A stretch of DNA of 62,828 bases, from assembly GCA_015680685.1 (NCBI GenBank), contig MNCI01004480.1, forward strand, positions 226,271 through 289,098, in the 5' to 3' direction. Of this stretch, positions 24,726 to 35,042 are shown piece after piece. Position 1 is the first letter of the stretch; each line of letters opens with the position of its first letter. The notes below the pieces were generated by a model. It had not been told where the DNA came from. It worked only from the letters and a program-made list of their open reading frames with translations, and did no database searches. This stretch comes from Gnetum montanum. Its lineage: Eukaryota > Streptophyta > Gnetopsida > Gnetales > Gnetaceae. The translations under genes were made by a program, and so were the position numbers.

Positions 24726-24730
24726 CTCTT

Positions 24731-25257
24731 TAAATAATAAACTACCAAAGTCTTTATGGAGTGGAAGAAATGTTTTTTATCATCATTTAAAAGTTTTTGG
24801 ATGTATTTCTTACATGCATATACAAAAGGAAAAAAGATCTAAATTTGATGATAAATCAAAAAGATGTACTTTTGTGGGTTATGATAGTGATGAATTGGGT
24901 TTCAAATTATGGGATCCTAAGGCAAAGCAATTTGTAAGGTCATGAGATGTAAAATTTCAAAAAATATAATGTTTTATGATTTAAAAAAATGTTTCTAATT
25001 CTGTTACACAGTAGGTTCCTAGATTTTTTTTGTAGCCTAAAGAAGATATAATATAAGAGCAAGTGGCAAATCAAAATACTTTATAATTCCCTAATGAAGA
25101 TGAGGAGAAAGAAACTAATGAGGAGGAAAATCTTGCAAAAGATACATCACATGAGATAAGAAATTCAAGTAGAATAATACATCCTCCTACTGGATTTAAA
25201 GATCATATTCTTTATACAAATCATGGTGAACTTGAAATGGCCAAAGAAACTCTTACA
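24731..25257 (+). pseudogene. Copia pol of element K: integrase C-terminal part and linker
   Basis: Reading resumes after the solo LTR with LPKSLWSGRN, LKVFGCISYMHI and KSKRCTFVGYDSDELGFKLW, the well-conserved end of the copia integrase. An acidic linker (EDEEKETNEEENL) and SSRIIHPPTGFKDH follow, the stretch that normally leads to RT. The copia sequence stops at about 25257, where element G begins. Several stops interrupt the frame. Confidence 0.8.
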
Positions 25258-25271
25258 AGTCTTGATTGCAA

Positions 25272-27949
25272 ATGGCCCCAAGAAGAGAATGAGCACAAAG
25301 AGGACCTTCACAAGGAGCAAGCAAACAACTAAGAGGATAAGGTAGCAGGAATCCCAATCCTTTAGCATTCATCAAGATACTTCTGCCATTATATAATTAG
25401 CCCAAGGAAAGGTAGAAGCATCATAAGAGCAAGGAAAACACCTCACATTTTCACAAGATTACCTCCAAGCCATTTAGGAGAGATCCATCCTAACCATAGT
25501 CATTGTGGAGATGAGCTTTGGCCTGTTCAAGGCATTTGTTTCAGAAGTAGTCAGGACACAACTACAAGTATCATTACTATGACATATTCTTTTAGAAAAT
25601 GGTGAATGGTATCTTGGGAAAAAATATTAGTTTTGGTACAATAAAGATGATGGAACTACAGTCAATATTGGAGGAATTTTAATTTCATTCTAAATCAAGG
25701 AAATTGCTAAGGCTTTTAATATACCAAATGAAGTGGCAAGACTAGCATATTTTTCCACCCGATTAGATCCAGAAAGAAGAAAATTATGGTTAAAAAGGAA
25801 ATATGGAAAAGAAGATAAAGGCTATAATGAACTAACTTTGAAGGAGAGGATATACTTTAAAATTGTTACTTATCACTTACTTTAATCAACTATCAACCTA
25901 TGCAGCTAGAGGAAGTCTAATTTTGATGGCTAAATTCAATGTCAATCTTACACAACCCTATTTTATGGAAATTCAACAACAATTTGAAGAAAGGAAGCTG
26001 GGGAAGCCAACACTTCCATTCCCTTATCTTATTAGGAAGCTGTGCAAGTGAGTCAAAATCTTAGGATACACCAATAACATTCCCGAGAGAGCCCAAAATG
26101 CTTCATATGCTGATTTGCTCAAAATAGCATCACCAAGGAAAGATCATGGTGAAGAACAAGAACAAGAGCAGCAATGGGAGCAATAACAAAAGCAAGAACA
26201 AGAGCAAGTAAGGCCTAGTAGCCAACAACAAAGGCAACAAGGATAGCAAGTTCCATCATTGCTACCACAAGATTATAGACCATTGATGAGCCATCTACAG
26301 TAGATTATAGAAATAATCAGTTGTGGGACTAGGGAAAAAATTAATTTACACAAAGTTATCAATAGTGCCATCAAACCCACATTTTTAGCTGATCTTGCAA
26401 GTTGCTTGATTTCATTGCAATCAAGAGGAGAGGTATGGGTACAACAGATCTCTAGGAATACTACATCATTCCAAGTGGTGCTAGAGACCATAGAAGGAGC
26501 CACAGTTGTGGTAATGTAGCACCAGGATGCAATGGGAGTAGGAAAGGTGATCATTGATCACATTAAAGAATCATTCAACACACTTGTTGTATCATCAAAA
26601 AATCTAACAAAAGCCAGAGATGCTCAAATGTTAGTTGGAACGTCAATTACTCCTACTAATCATAAGGATGTGCTTGATAGGCTACTGTAGATTGGACAAG
26701 TCATGAAAACACTTTTTGACATCCCTAGTGATGTCAATATAGTACAATTTGAATTCATAGCTACTAAAGGAAAACTAGTCATGGCAAAGACCGCCACACA
26801 CCATGTAGAAGCAAAAGTCCTAAAACTATTAGAAGAGCTTGTAGCCCTAAAAGCTAAAAGGAGAGATCCTATGTAATTCATTGTATTTGACTAGATTGAA
26901 CAATTCAAAATAGAGTAGATTAATTGATTAATTTAGCAAAATAAATAGTTGGCAACACAAAAGGAGAAAGTGGTATGGAATGCCTCCATAGCTAAAGCAT
27001 AGACATATGCACATGTGAAGGTAGTTATCACTGTACAAAAAGAAAACAAGCAACTTGCTGCTGACAACCTAAGGTTCACCACTGTGGAGAAGCAAAAAAA
27101 TATCTTAGAAGAAAGCATCCACTAGTAAAGGAAACAACTGGTGAGGGTCAACCAAGATATGAGGTTCCTCATGAGAGAAAAAATAATCCTCTTTATTAAG
27201 GAGGTATGTGTCATTTGACAAAAACTAGCCATTGAAATTAGTGCATGGTAAAACGAGACAAAGAAACATGAGAGACTTAAGGAGCACTTCCAAGACCAAG
27301 TGGGCATGTATAAACAGATCAACAAAAAAGAAATCTAGATGGTAAAAGCCAAAATCATTTCAATATTAGCACAAAATCCTTATTAGCAACCCATTTTGGA
27401 TAGGTATGCCCTTGTCCACTAGATGGAAGTGAAAAATAAAGACCTACAAATTAAGGACTTGAAAGAATACATGGGGTTAGCAAACCTTTGTTATGCTAAC
27501 TTGGCCATGCTAATAGTAGGTAGGCCCAAAAATGAACTAGAATAGTAAGTAGCAGCCACCTATGCCTTATATGAGAAAAATTTTGCTAATTGTAAAGATG
27601 CCTTATAAAAACTTCAAGTTGCAAACTCTAAACTAGAAGCAGTGAAGGTTGGCTACCATGGGAAGAAAAATGTAGATTATCATGAATTAAGAGAGAAGGC
27701 TGGAGCATTTGAGGAAGAGAGGAGGCAATTCATAGCTTGGTATGTCAAAGCAAACAAAATGTTCCACAACTGCCATGCCCATGGGACATGCCAATTCAAT
27801 CAAACATTGGTTCATTAGCATGGATAGCTCGTGATCCTAGAATAAAAAAAGAAAAGCTTTAGGTTTTCCTACACTAATATAGATTCCAGAAGCCTAATAA
27901 TAAGGGAAAGTAACTAATGGAAGAGTCATGGCCACCTAGAACAACATAA
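25272..27949 (+). pseudogene. ORF2 of element G: conserved accessory protein, coiled-coil rich (broken)
   Basis: One of three copies, with B (39358) and E (49588). The start ATGGCCCC follows TTGATTGCAA in G as in B. Visible order: an N-terminus with GPSQ-like basic sequence; a helical domain (about 25680-26060) with KAFNIPNEVARLAYF, LTLKERIYFKIVTYH and PTLPFPYLIRKLCK; a glutamine-rich linker (about 26155-26260); a middle domain (about 26280-26880) with SFNTLVVSSKNLTKA and LDIPSDVNIV-like sequence; a long heptad-like helix (about 26940-27650); and a C-terminus with FIAWYVKAN. The helical domain resembles plant-genome domains labelled 'putative plant transposon protein'; that is from memory. 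It sits where Athila elements carry an extra ORF. No membrane segment is evident. Stops and frameshifts make it a pseudogene. Confidence 0.7.
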
Positions 27950-28154
27950 AGCTACATCCAGCTTCACCAATTTGTGTTCTTTTTGTAAAGTTTTCATGTC
28001 ATGAAATGTGTCATTTTTGTAAACTCCACTATAACATTAAAGAGTCATGTATATAAGAATCAGTGTCATGAAAATATACCTTCCAATTTTGTGAGGAACT
28101 CCATCCTCATTTTTCTTTAACTTGAGGACAAGTTTTTAGTCAATTGTGGGGGTA

Positions 28155-29050
28155 TGATAAATCAAGTTTTTCATCAGAAATGATATTTGGTATCCAATAT
28201 CAAAGCCACAATATCAAATACTTGACATCAGGGAACAAGATAATATGTAGTGTATGTGATATCATGGACATGTGCGAGCCTATAAATATAACACTTAGGC
28301 ACACTATCCATGTACAATTTCATTACACTTACTGAAATTATGTTAGTTTGTTTTCTCAATTTTATCACTTAACACTTAGGAGTGTATGCCCATAGTGATA
28401 TGTTATGTAATTGAATGAAGTTTTTATTTGAGTGAGATGTACTTGAACAAGTTTCATGCATGGAAATAAAGATTGAGATTACTTTACATCATTGCAACAC
28501 CACTTAGTCTTTATTGTTCACACTAAGAATAATTTTACTACTTTAACTTAGCTTAATTTTTATTGTTTCTCTATTTACTAATGTATTTTATATGTACATT
28601 CTCATTTTTGTTGTTAAGCAGAATGGATATGAATAATGCCAAGCATTAAGTGTGATCATTTGATAACCCAGTAGTATTATCACTTGGTTTGTGTAGTGGC
28701 ATAATACTTGGTAATTCCAGTATCAATTGCATGATTCTAAGATGTGTCTAAAGAATCAGGAGTGGATGTCCATCATAGAGGCTAGATTAGATTTTTTTGC
28801 TACTACTTAGATTTAGAAACTATTCATTTACTTCATGTTCACTAGGTGTAATATGGCCAATACAACATCATCTATCATATACCTCATCATGAGTTAAACG
28901 ATACACATTGAATTTACTATCTCATGTGGGAAGATAATGATCATCAATTACACGCATAATTACATTACCTTGTCCATAGAATTTGACCGAGATCATGCGT
29001 GAACACTTGTATCTTGTATGGTTTGGTGTTGGATACTCCATCACTCATCA
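28155..29050 (+). repeat. 3' LTR of element G
   Basis: Starts TGATAAATCAAG after a PPT-like ATTGTGGGGGTA, has a TATA box at 28281-28288, and ends ACTCATCA. It aligns with the B LTR (42303) and more distantly with E. Confidence 0.8.
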
Positions 29051-29052
29051 TT

Positions 29053-29170
29053 AACCTAGTAGCATTGTAACATATTTAGGATGTGTACGAAAAGTGGGAA
29101 CAAATGCTTATGTTAGGAATAGTTAAACATTAGTTAGTTACTAGGTTACTTAAATGTTTATTACTCTATT
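29053..29170 (+). repeat. LTR fragment of the C/D type
   Basis: About 118 bases align with the 3' half of the C LTR, around 31170-31280 (CCTAGTAGCATTG, then GGATGTGTACG, AAGTGGGAA and a TTAGTTAG block). No LTR end is present. It marks a rearrangement junction between G and B. Confidence 0.6.
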
Positions 29171-29219
29171 TTTAGTACTTAGGCAATTAAACCATAAAAT
29201 AGCTAAATGGCTTTCATAC

Positions 29220-30632
29220 CAAATCCTTGACAAAAATTTATTGACATAGATAGTAATGATTATAGACTCAACAATGAAGTCATGGATAGTTGATTATATG
29301 TCTCATTTAACAACATAAGAGCTTCCTATTGAGTGGAGCAAGAAATAGGAAGAACAATTCCTTCACAAGGTTAAGAGATATATGGAAATAAATGGAGATT
29401 TTTTACAAGATTTATGCTAATGGGTTAGTCAAATGGTGTGTCCTAAAATGTAGTCCAAAATTAATCCTACATGATTTCCATGAAGGCCCATGTGGTGGCC
29501 ACTATGAAAGGTGTCGGATGGTACTAAAACTAATGATGGTAGGCTACTTCTAGCCTACCTTGTTCTAAGCCACCCATAACTTTACACATTCTTGTGAAAG
29601 ATGTCACAAAGATGGAGGAATTACAGCTAAGAATGAAGGGTCACAACAATGAATATAGCCACTAGAACCGTTTGATATCTACGGGATTGATTTTATGGGA
29701 TCCATTGTACTAATGTTGAATGTGAAGGACTACATAATAGTGATCATGGGTTATTGCACAAAATGGGTAGAGGCAGTAGTAGTCAAAGATTGTATAGCCA
29801 AGATAGCTACCAAGTTCTTTCAACAATATGTGGTGAATTAATTTGGAGTATTAAGAGTGCTTATATCAAATAATGGGACTCATTTTAAGAGTGCTACCTT
29901 TAAAAAATTCATGCAATAGCTTGGGGTAAACCATAAACTGACCACATGATACCACCCCTAAGCCAATGATCAAGAAGAAGTTACTAACTATAAAATTACT
30001 AGAATACTAACTAGGATGGTTAGTAGGTTTATAAAGGATTGGAGCACTAAGTTGAATGATGCTCTATGGACCTATAGATCAACATGGAAACTACCTATAG
30101 GATATTCATCCTATGAGCTAGTTTACGGTAAGTTACCCATGCTACCAATCTAGGCAGAACTTCATACTATTGCCACTACCGGCCAACTTGACTTGAACTT
30201 CAGCTTAGCCTAGAATGAGCACCTATTGAGTCTTAATCTATTAGAAGAAAATAAGCTAGTAGCACTAATGAGCAATCAGATCCACAAGGAATACTTCAAG
30301 CATAGGCATGATGCAAGGATATGACTAGTGTTGATTCAACCAGGTGATAAGGTTCTTTATTACAACCCCAATCATGTCCCACAAAAAGCTAAATTTCAAA
30401 TGCTTTGAAAAGGACCTAATATCATCTACGCAACTTACCTATCAGGCACTCTGCATATACACAATCTTTTTAGCCCAAACAAGCTTATACTAGTAAACAT
30501 TCAATAAGTCAAACCTTATCATAAACATCCTAACTCCATGAAAGATTTGACCCAGCCTATTTGAATGTCCTCTAGTTGCTCACTTTTTTGATTGACTAAT
30601 CCTAACCATAGTCATGGGGGGTGTCCATTAGG
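29220..30632 (+). pseudogene. Integrase of element B (broken)
   Basis: A Ty3 integrase close to that of D. The HHCC zinc region reads HDFHEGPCGGHY and HSCERCHKDG. The catalytic core begins PLEPFDIYGIDFMGS (first D), then ISNNGTHFKSATFKKF, where the second catalytic aspartate of the usual SDNGTHF appears as N, then the ANDQEEVTN block with the glutamate. Next come LNDALWTYRSTWKLPIGYS and ELVYGKLPMLP, typical of Athila/Tat integrases. The C-terminal part holds PGDKVLYYNPNHVP and ends near the AGTCATGGGGGG motif. Many in-frame stops make it inactive. RT and RNase H are missing upstream. Confidence 0.85.
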
Positions 30633-30733
30633 ACATGTAGGTACTTTCTAATGATTTTATTTTCTTAATACTTTTTCTATTTTCTTGATACATTTTTCTC
30701 TTCTTTTATACTTTGCAATTTCTTAATAATTTT
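30633..30733 (+). other. Start of element B 3' untranslated region, left of element C
   Basis: T-rich sequence after the pol end. Its continuation is at 37272, on the other side of element C. Confidence 0.6.
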
Positions 30734-31530
30734 TGATGAGCCGCAATATCGTGTTGGCCCCTGCAATATTGCGTACACGATATCATGGCCCGCTACCATG
30801 TCTATAAATAAGAGGCAGCTTTCCTTTGTTCACTCATCTAGAGTGAGTCCCTTAGCCAAACTATAGTAGTTTTACCATTCCAAAGTTAAAATAATTTCCA
30901 TGTGCCCGCAGTAGGAGTCTTAAAGTAAACAGATCTTTATTCGAGAAAATTGTACCTGAGCACACATTTGTGTACGGAAATAAAGACGAACTTTCTGATA
31001 AACCTTGTAGCATATGGACTAAGCTAAATAGGATTTAATTATTGTTAAATGTTTAAATTCTTTCCTAGATAATTAATCTCTCTCAACCCTTGACTCTCCT
31101 AGTTAAGTGCGTTTAGTACGACCGCTTCGAGCACGTGTGTAATGCTTGGTAACCCAGTAACGAGTAGCGTTTGGTAATCCTAGTAGCGTTGCACTAGTTT
31201 AGGGTGTGTGCGGTAAGTGGGAATGGACACTAATGCTAGGATAATTATAACTTAGCTAGTAAATAGTTAATGAAAGTTAGTCATTTAGTTCTCTTCACCT
31301 TTCCCTATTAGCATAGGCGTTAAAAAGATAAAAGTTATAAAAATCACATACCTCAAACTTACTTAACCATACAACTGTGAAAATACAAGTAAGTTTGGGA
31401 GGACAAAGATTGATTAACCTTAAGTGTTCCATTAAGGCGCGTAAGCACTTAGTCCTTGGATTTCGATCTAATCACACGTGAGACACTCATATTTGTATAG
31501 TTGAGTGTAGGGGTACCTCCCCACTCATCA
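30734..31530 (+). repeat. 5' LTR of element C
   Basis: TGATGAGCCGCAATATCG start, CCACTCATCA end, TATA box TATAAATA at 30803-30810 followed by AGAGG. Close to the 3' LTR apart from scattered substitutions and a short indel in the palindromic U3 region. Confidence 0.93.
30803..30810 (+). promoter_or_regulatory. TATA box of the element C 5' LTR
   Basis: TATAAATA followed by AGAGG, in the same place as in the solo LTRs, D and the C 3' LTR; GATATC-type palindromes lie just upstream. A likely core promoter for the element RNA. Confidence 0.75.
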
Positions 31531-31531
31531 T

Positions 31532-31549
31532 TGGCGTCGTTGCCAGGGA
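31532..31549 (+). other. Primer-binding site of element C (tRNA-Asp type)
   Basis: TGGCGTCGTTGCCAGGGA matches the complement of the plant tRNA-Asp 3' end (TGGCGCCGTTGCCGGGGA) at 16 of 18 positions, one base after the LTR. It is the best-preserved site in the window. tRNA-Asp priming is known for Athila-type elements. Confidence 0.88.
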
Positions 31550-31679
31550 CTTAGTTGTTTGTGTGCTACGTAGAACATAGGAGATCATTTACACCGTTGG
31601 GACACTAGAATGAACCCTTAGGGTTGATCAAAAATAAAAAAAGAAGATAACGGTAAACAACACACCGAACAAGACTAAA

Positions 31680-34600
31680 ATATCTTCTTCTTTGCACAAA
31701 AGTACTTCACCGCCTAGGAACAACACTAGAGATAGTTGATGGCACAACATACATAACCAAAATTCTCCAGTTCCTCAACAATCCCATGTGGTTTATATTC
31801 ATCACGATGAGTATATACCTAACTTTACCTTTATTCTCCATCAAGATGAACAACTGCATTGGAGAGACTTGGAGGGTAACATAGTGTTGCCTCCAGACCG
31901 AGAAGTCCCCAACATGCTCCTTCGTGCTCTTGCACGAATAGGCATGTCACAATTATACACAGAGTATGTTGCATGTGATTATGACACAAGGGACTACCAT
32001 CTCAAAAAAGCACAATGTCAATAGGACTTGCGATAAGAGAGTTACCACACATCTTTGAAGGGCAAAGGACCCCATAACGCTCCACCTGTCTTAAGTGAAA
32101 TTGAGGGTGGTGAACCTATTTCCATAGATTCTCCACAAAACGATGTTCCCCCTCCTAACGATGGTGAGGAGGTGGTGTATTAAAACCTTCACTCCATGAT
32201 TCACAACCCTGGTTTTGATCCCCACGAACACTAAGTGTTCAACGAGGGAACACAAACACATGATAAGGGCAAGCATTCTGATCGTCATCACAATCGGGGC
32301 CGGGACGAACGAAGAGAAGGTAGGAAACATCATCATGGTGATGGTTCTCCTTCTTCTTCATCTCCATCATCACATTCACCCTCTCCTTCTGTATCAGGAT
32401 GCAATCATAAGGAATCTAACCATGAGGATAAGGATAAGCAAAGTGAGAAACCTCGACAAGAGAGTCAAGAGCGAGGACGAGGGCATTCTAGAGAATCATT
32501 GCTTGGAAAAAGGGAAAGTAGGGAACCACATATAAATCACAGATGCTATGAAAGAAATGACCATGAAGAACCCCTACTTTCAGCCTGAAGCATGTTAGAC
32601 ATCACGGAGGCTGTAAGAATTCCTACAAGGCACGAAAAAGATAGCAGGATCAAGAGATTAGACATGAATAACATCCCACGATTTGAGGGGGGATACAATG
32701 TTGATCCTTAGAATCATTTACAAGTATTTCATGATGCATATGCCTTGCAAAACATTGAGAAAAAATGGCAAAAGCTAAAGTTGTTCCCAAGAACACTAGT
32801 AAAAGAAGCGGAAAGCTGGTACCGGTCCTTAGAACTAGAATCCATTCAAAGGTGGAGTATGATGCTAGAACTATTTAACGATAAGTATCAAATGTACTCC
32901 TGGGTGTTCAACCTATGAAAGAAAATCCAAGGATGGAGATAGAGAACTCATGAACCCTTGGATGCTACCATGGGCCGATACTATGCACTGTTACATCGTT
33001 ACCTGAGCCATGATTACTCATAGCAGGATCTACGCCATCTCGTAGATGGACTTAGGCATGAAACCAAGAGAACCCTTGGAATGTATGCCCAAGGGAGATT
33101 ATTAGAGCTTATGTCCCATCAAGTTCATAGATTTTTGGAGCAAGTAGCTAAGGAAGAAGGACAGCTACGTAAGAGAGAAAGTGCGTAAGAGTACAACCGC
33201 GATCCTTCCCTCTAAAAAAGGGGAGTGAGATTCTGTGAGGAGGAGGAAGAGTCACCACTTGAAGAGATGGTGAATAGGAAAACCTTGCCACTCCAAAAAA
33301 TTAACAACAGAAGTGTCAGTAAAGGTAGATCAAATGTGGGACTCCTTAGATAATAGATTTAAAACCGTTCTCAAAATCGTAGAGGAGTCTAAGGAGCAAG
33401 GTAGTGACTATGATAAAAAGAAAAAGAGGGATTTGAACCATGCACGTAACAAGGGTAAGGGTAAAATGGCCATCACCAAAGAGGTTGTGGATTCTAATAC
33501 AAACAATGATAGTGGATGTGAGATATGCTAGTATGACCATCCTAAGGATGTTGCCCAGTAATCTCACATCTGCAAGAGTTTGGGGTGTATGCACTTAACC
33601 CACAACTTAACAAACGGCAAGAACCCCAACGGTTACCTTATCCCCAAGGTAACCCAAGGAAGTTTTACCAACCATTAACATATTATCCAAGTGGAAATCT
33701 GCCATAACCTATTGAGCAACACCAGTAGTGGCAATACCCATAGTCATGGGGGATGCCACCGCCAAGGCAACAATACCCTTACTGGTAACCGGATCCATAT
33801 GGCTATTATGTGTAGCAACCAATCTCTACACATGACTCTGTTGGTCATGTGACACCACAACGTCACTACCAAGATCGATAGTATTATAGGACTCCTTCTC
33901 CTAGAGGAGACACACCACATACATACCATCCTCCGAATCCATCTGCAACTCTCACACTGATAGCTCCATTACCACCTACTCCAGCAATGCAAGGAGAACT
34001 CCCCACTCAACCACAATAGTGCAATGCTAAAAGAGCTATAAACCTTCAATCCACTACTAGTTCTGACAACTGCACAAAGAAAATACCTTTCTTTAGAACC
34101 AACAGTCCAAACAAGCTCTCACAACCACAAGCGGTTGAGCCTCTGAACGCTTCTCCATCAAATAAGGCTTCAGAGCTTCCTTCAAATCGAAAATAGAGCT
34201 CAATGCACACGATTATGTTAACACATACCATCACTGATTGGATTAAGGAGGGCCACCTTCCCAGGAGATTCGTAGACCCCGAAAGTCCTTTAATCTATCT
34301 CTAAGTCATTAGGAATGAACCATGTAAAGCTCTTCTGGACTCAGTTTCCAGAGTCAACTTAATATCACAAGAGATGTATAAAGCCTGGAACCTGCCTCCA
34401 CTAAAGAAGAGCAATATTGACTTAGAGCTAGCAAACCAGTCCATCATTGTTCCCTTGGGATTGGTGGAGGACATTGTTACCACTGTGTGTGGGTGGTCAT
34501 ACCCAGCTAATTTCCTAGTGATACAAGTAAGCAATGACAAAGAGGACTTCCCAATAATAATGGGAAGGGCATGGCTAAGTACCATAAATGCATGCCTAGG

Positions 34601-35042
34601 AATCTGTGATATTTCCTTGGAAATATCTAAGGAAAAAACTTTTGGGAAGATCAAGAGGAAGAAAGTTCCATGCATCACATACAGTGATACATGGTGTGAT
34701 TATGTGCAAGAATGTTCAACATTGTCTGCATGCAACCGGTGTGCCCAAGAAATTAACATAAAAAAATGCCTATGTGTAGCAACCACACAACGAGAAGACA
34801 CCCAGTGGTTGATAGCTGATCAAGAGAGCAACTCACCAAAGTGCATGGAACTAACTGGGGGTATAACTTGCACCCACGTCGAGAGCATAGATGCACTGGA
34901 GCAAGAGTGTTACCAACTTCCAACCCTTAACCTGAAAACATCAATAGGGGGAAGCTGGAAATTCCTAACAAATAACTTGCGGTACTCTAATCGGATCTTC
35001 CCCTTCCAAATTAGTCATGGGGGAGATGGCCACCTATGCTGA
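31680..35042 (+). pseudogene. Gag-protease of element C, fused to the last pol codons
   Basis: The expected start codon is ATA at 31680 (D has ATG). N-terminal segment with HDEYIPNFTFILHQDEQL; a basic/serine segment at 32235-32460 (GRDERREGRKHHH, then SPSSSSPSSHSPSPS); capsid core with PRFEGGYNVDP and KLKLFPRTLVKEAESWYRSL; RYYALLHRYLSHDYS; knuckle CEIC-stop-YDHPK near 33524; proline-rich tail; retropepsin with ALLDSVSRVNLIS (active-site DLGS lost) and FPIIMGRAWLS. An open frame from 34374 to 35042 runs through the protease and the deletion join into ISHGGDGHLC, the same last residues as the D pol. So the deletion kept the natural stop. Upstream frame breaks make it non-functional. Confidence 0.85.

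Larger units (their letters stand above)
16008..25257 (+). mobile_element. Element K: Ty1/copia retrotransposon, interrupted twice
   Basis: A plus-strand copia element with a short 5' LTR, an initiator-tRNA-Met-type primer site, gag, protease, GAG-pre-integrase and integrase in copia order. Element F sits inside gag (16763-22663) and a solo LTR sits inside the integrase (24017-24725); in both cases the reading resumes across a perfect 5-base duplication. K ends abruptly at about 25257, just before the RT, where sequence of element G begins. No RT, RNase H or 3' LTR of K was found. Confidence 0.85.
25258..29050 (+). mobile_element. Element G: 3' part of an ORF2-bearing LTR retrotransposon
   Basis: It consists only of ORF2, a short tail and a 3' LTR, aligned with the corresponding parts of B and E. 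Its 5' part (LTR, gag, pol) is missing. Its left edge joins copia sequence almost exactly at the ORF2 start. No duplication can be assigned. Confidence 0.75.

Noticed and set aside
26273-27325. Four minus-strand open frames across G ORF2
   Set aside because: Antisense shadows of the coiled-coil region; the plus-strand reading is the one shared by B and E.
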